A DNA stretch of 6,697 bases, taken from Deltaproteobacteria bacterium. Its GTDB lineage: Bacteria > Desulfobacterota > Desulfobaccia > Desulfobaccales > Desulfobaccaceae. Of the stretch, positions 6,288 to 6,697 are shown in pieces. The notes under the pieces are model-generated. The model saw only the letters and a list, made by a program, of their open reading frames with translations. It did not search any database and was not told where the DNA came from. Position 1 is the stretch's first letter; each line of letters starts with the position of its first letter. Both the position numbers and the translations under genes were made by a program. The stretch lies in NCBI GenBank assembly GCA_016874895.1, contig VGSX01000199.1:1-6697 (forward strand). The letters run 5' to 3'.

Positions 6288-6697
6288 ATGATCACGCCGT
6301 GAAAATAGCGTGCCAACTCCCGCAGAAAATGATGCTTCTGCCGATTTTTTCCTTCCCGAATTCATTCAACGCTTTCTTCCAGACAGAAAATCTCTGCAAT
6401 CATTACTGGATACCCGCTTCTTTTCCAGAGTTCGACGCCTCAGGTTGGAGATCACCCTGGCTCTGATGCTTAACATGGTCCGACCAGGAGAACGAGTCGG
6501 GTATCAAAAAGTCATCGACCGTTTTTTCTCAGAAACAGGTTTAGCCTTCTCTCACCAGAAAGTCGTCAACCCCCCCGACAAAGCGGCTTTTCATCGGGCC
6601 AGAAAGAAAATTCCGGTAGAGGTCTGCCAAATCCTCTTCGCCGAAGCCGTGGCCTACGCACAATCCTTAGCCCGTCAGCATGAAAAGCTCACCTGGA
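6288..6697 (+). CDS. IS4-like transposase, N-terminal part, with a frame break near the start
   Basis: The ATG at 6288, served by a strong ribosome binding site, reads M-I-T-P and then TGA (6300-6302). One base further, another frame is open from 6292 to the window end, reading ENSVPTPAENDASADFFLPE, then the LPDRKSLQSLL region, the hydrophobic LALMLNMVRPGERVGYQKV and PPDKAAFHRARKKIPVEVC, which look like the N-terminal DNA-binding part of an IS4-group transposase; about 130 residues are visible and the DDE catalytic domain lies beyond the edge. Dropping one base at CCGTGA would give M-I-T-P-E-N-S-V and restore a single frame. Options are an inactivating one-base insertion, a sequencing error, a +1 shift at CCG-UGA, or use of the GTG at 6310. 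The family call rests on motifs I recognise, with moderate certainty. Confidence 0.7.

Larger units (their letters stand above)
6221..6697 (+). mobile_element. IS4-like insertion sequence, right part outside the window
   Basis: A transposase gene with its own strong promoter marks an insertion sequence. The left terminal repeat is not proven because the other end is outside the window; the stretch around ATGCCGTTGACTTAAGG just before the transposase is the natural candidate, as insertion sequences often place the promoter next to their left end. The true border may therefore be a little left of the start given here. No target-site duplication can be tested. Confidence 0.6.

Noticed and set aside
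1..6697. CRISPR arrays, tRNA and rRNA genes
   Set aside because: No regularly spaced repeats, no tRNA-like cloverleaf arms and no rRNA-like conserved stretches were seen on either strand.

Overview
The window joins three unlike pieces of DNA. Positions 1 to about 2620 are GC-rich and carry the head module of a tailed phage, read on the minus strand: a portal protein fused to a Mu gpF-like minor head domain, then an HK97-type prohead protease that runs off the left edge. No terminase lies upstream of the portal, so this looks like the edge of a prophage, probably a truncated or rearranged one.

Positions of about 2640 to 5970 are clearly more AT-rich and hold five minus-strand genes. In reading order they are a secreted ankyrin-repeat protein (159 aa), a two-helix membrane peptide (55 aa), a longer membrane-anchored or secreted ankyrin protein (257 aa), a DUF2846-type lipoprotein (166 aa) and a membrane protein with two zinc-ribbon units (265 aa). 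Four of the gaps are short (about 180, 70, 35 and 63 bases), which fits one or two transcripts. Every product carries a signal peptide, a lipobox or membrane helices, so the set looks like a cell-envelope cluster. Its function is not known to me. The longer ankyrin gene has a frameshift that removes its last repeat.

Positions of about 6000 to 6697 hold an AT-rich spacer, then a near-consensus promoter, a strong ribosome binding site and the 5' part of an IS4-like transposase on the plus strand, cut by the window edge. The transposase frame is broken by a UGA four codons after the ATG.

A lipobox protein plus exported ankyrin proteins point to a Gram-negative host. The gene mix resembles what is seen in Desulfobacterota-like genomes, but this assignment is weak. 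Overall the window is an accessory region: a phage remnant, a small envelope gene cluster of different base composition, and an insertion sequence. The most interesting points are the exported ankyrin/zinc-ribbon cluster, a hairpin covering the portal start, and the two frame breaks.
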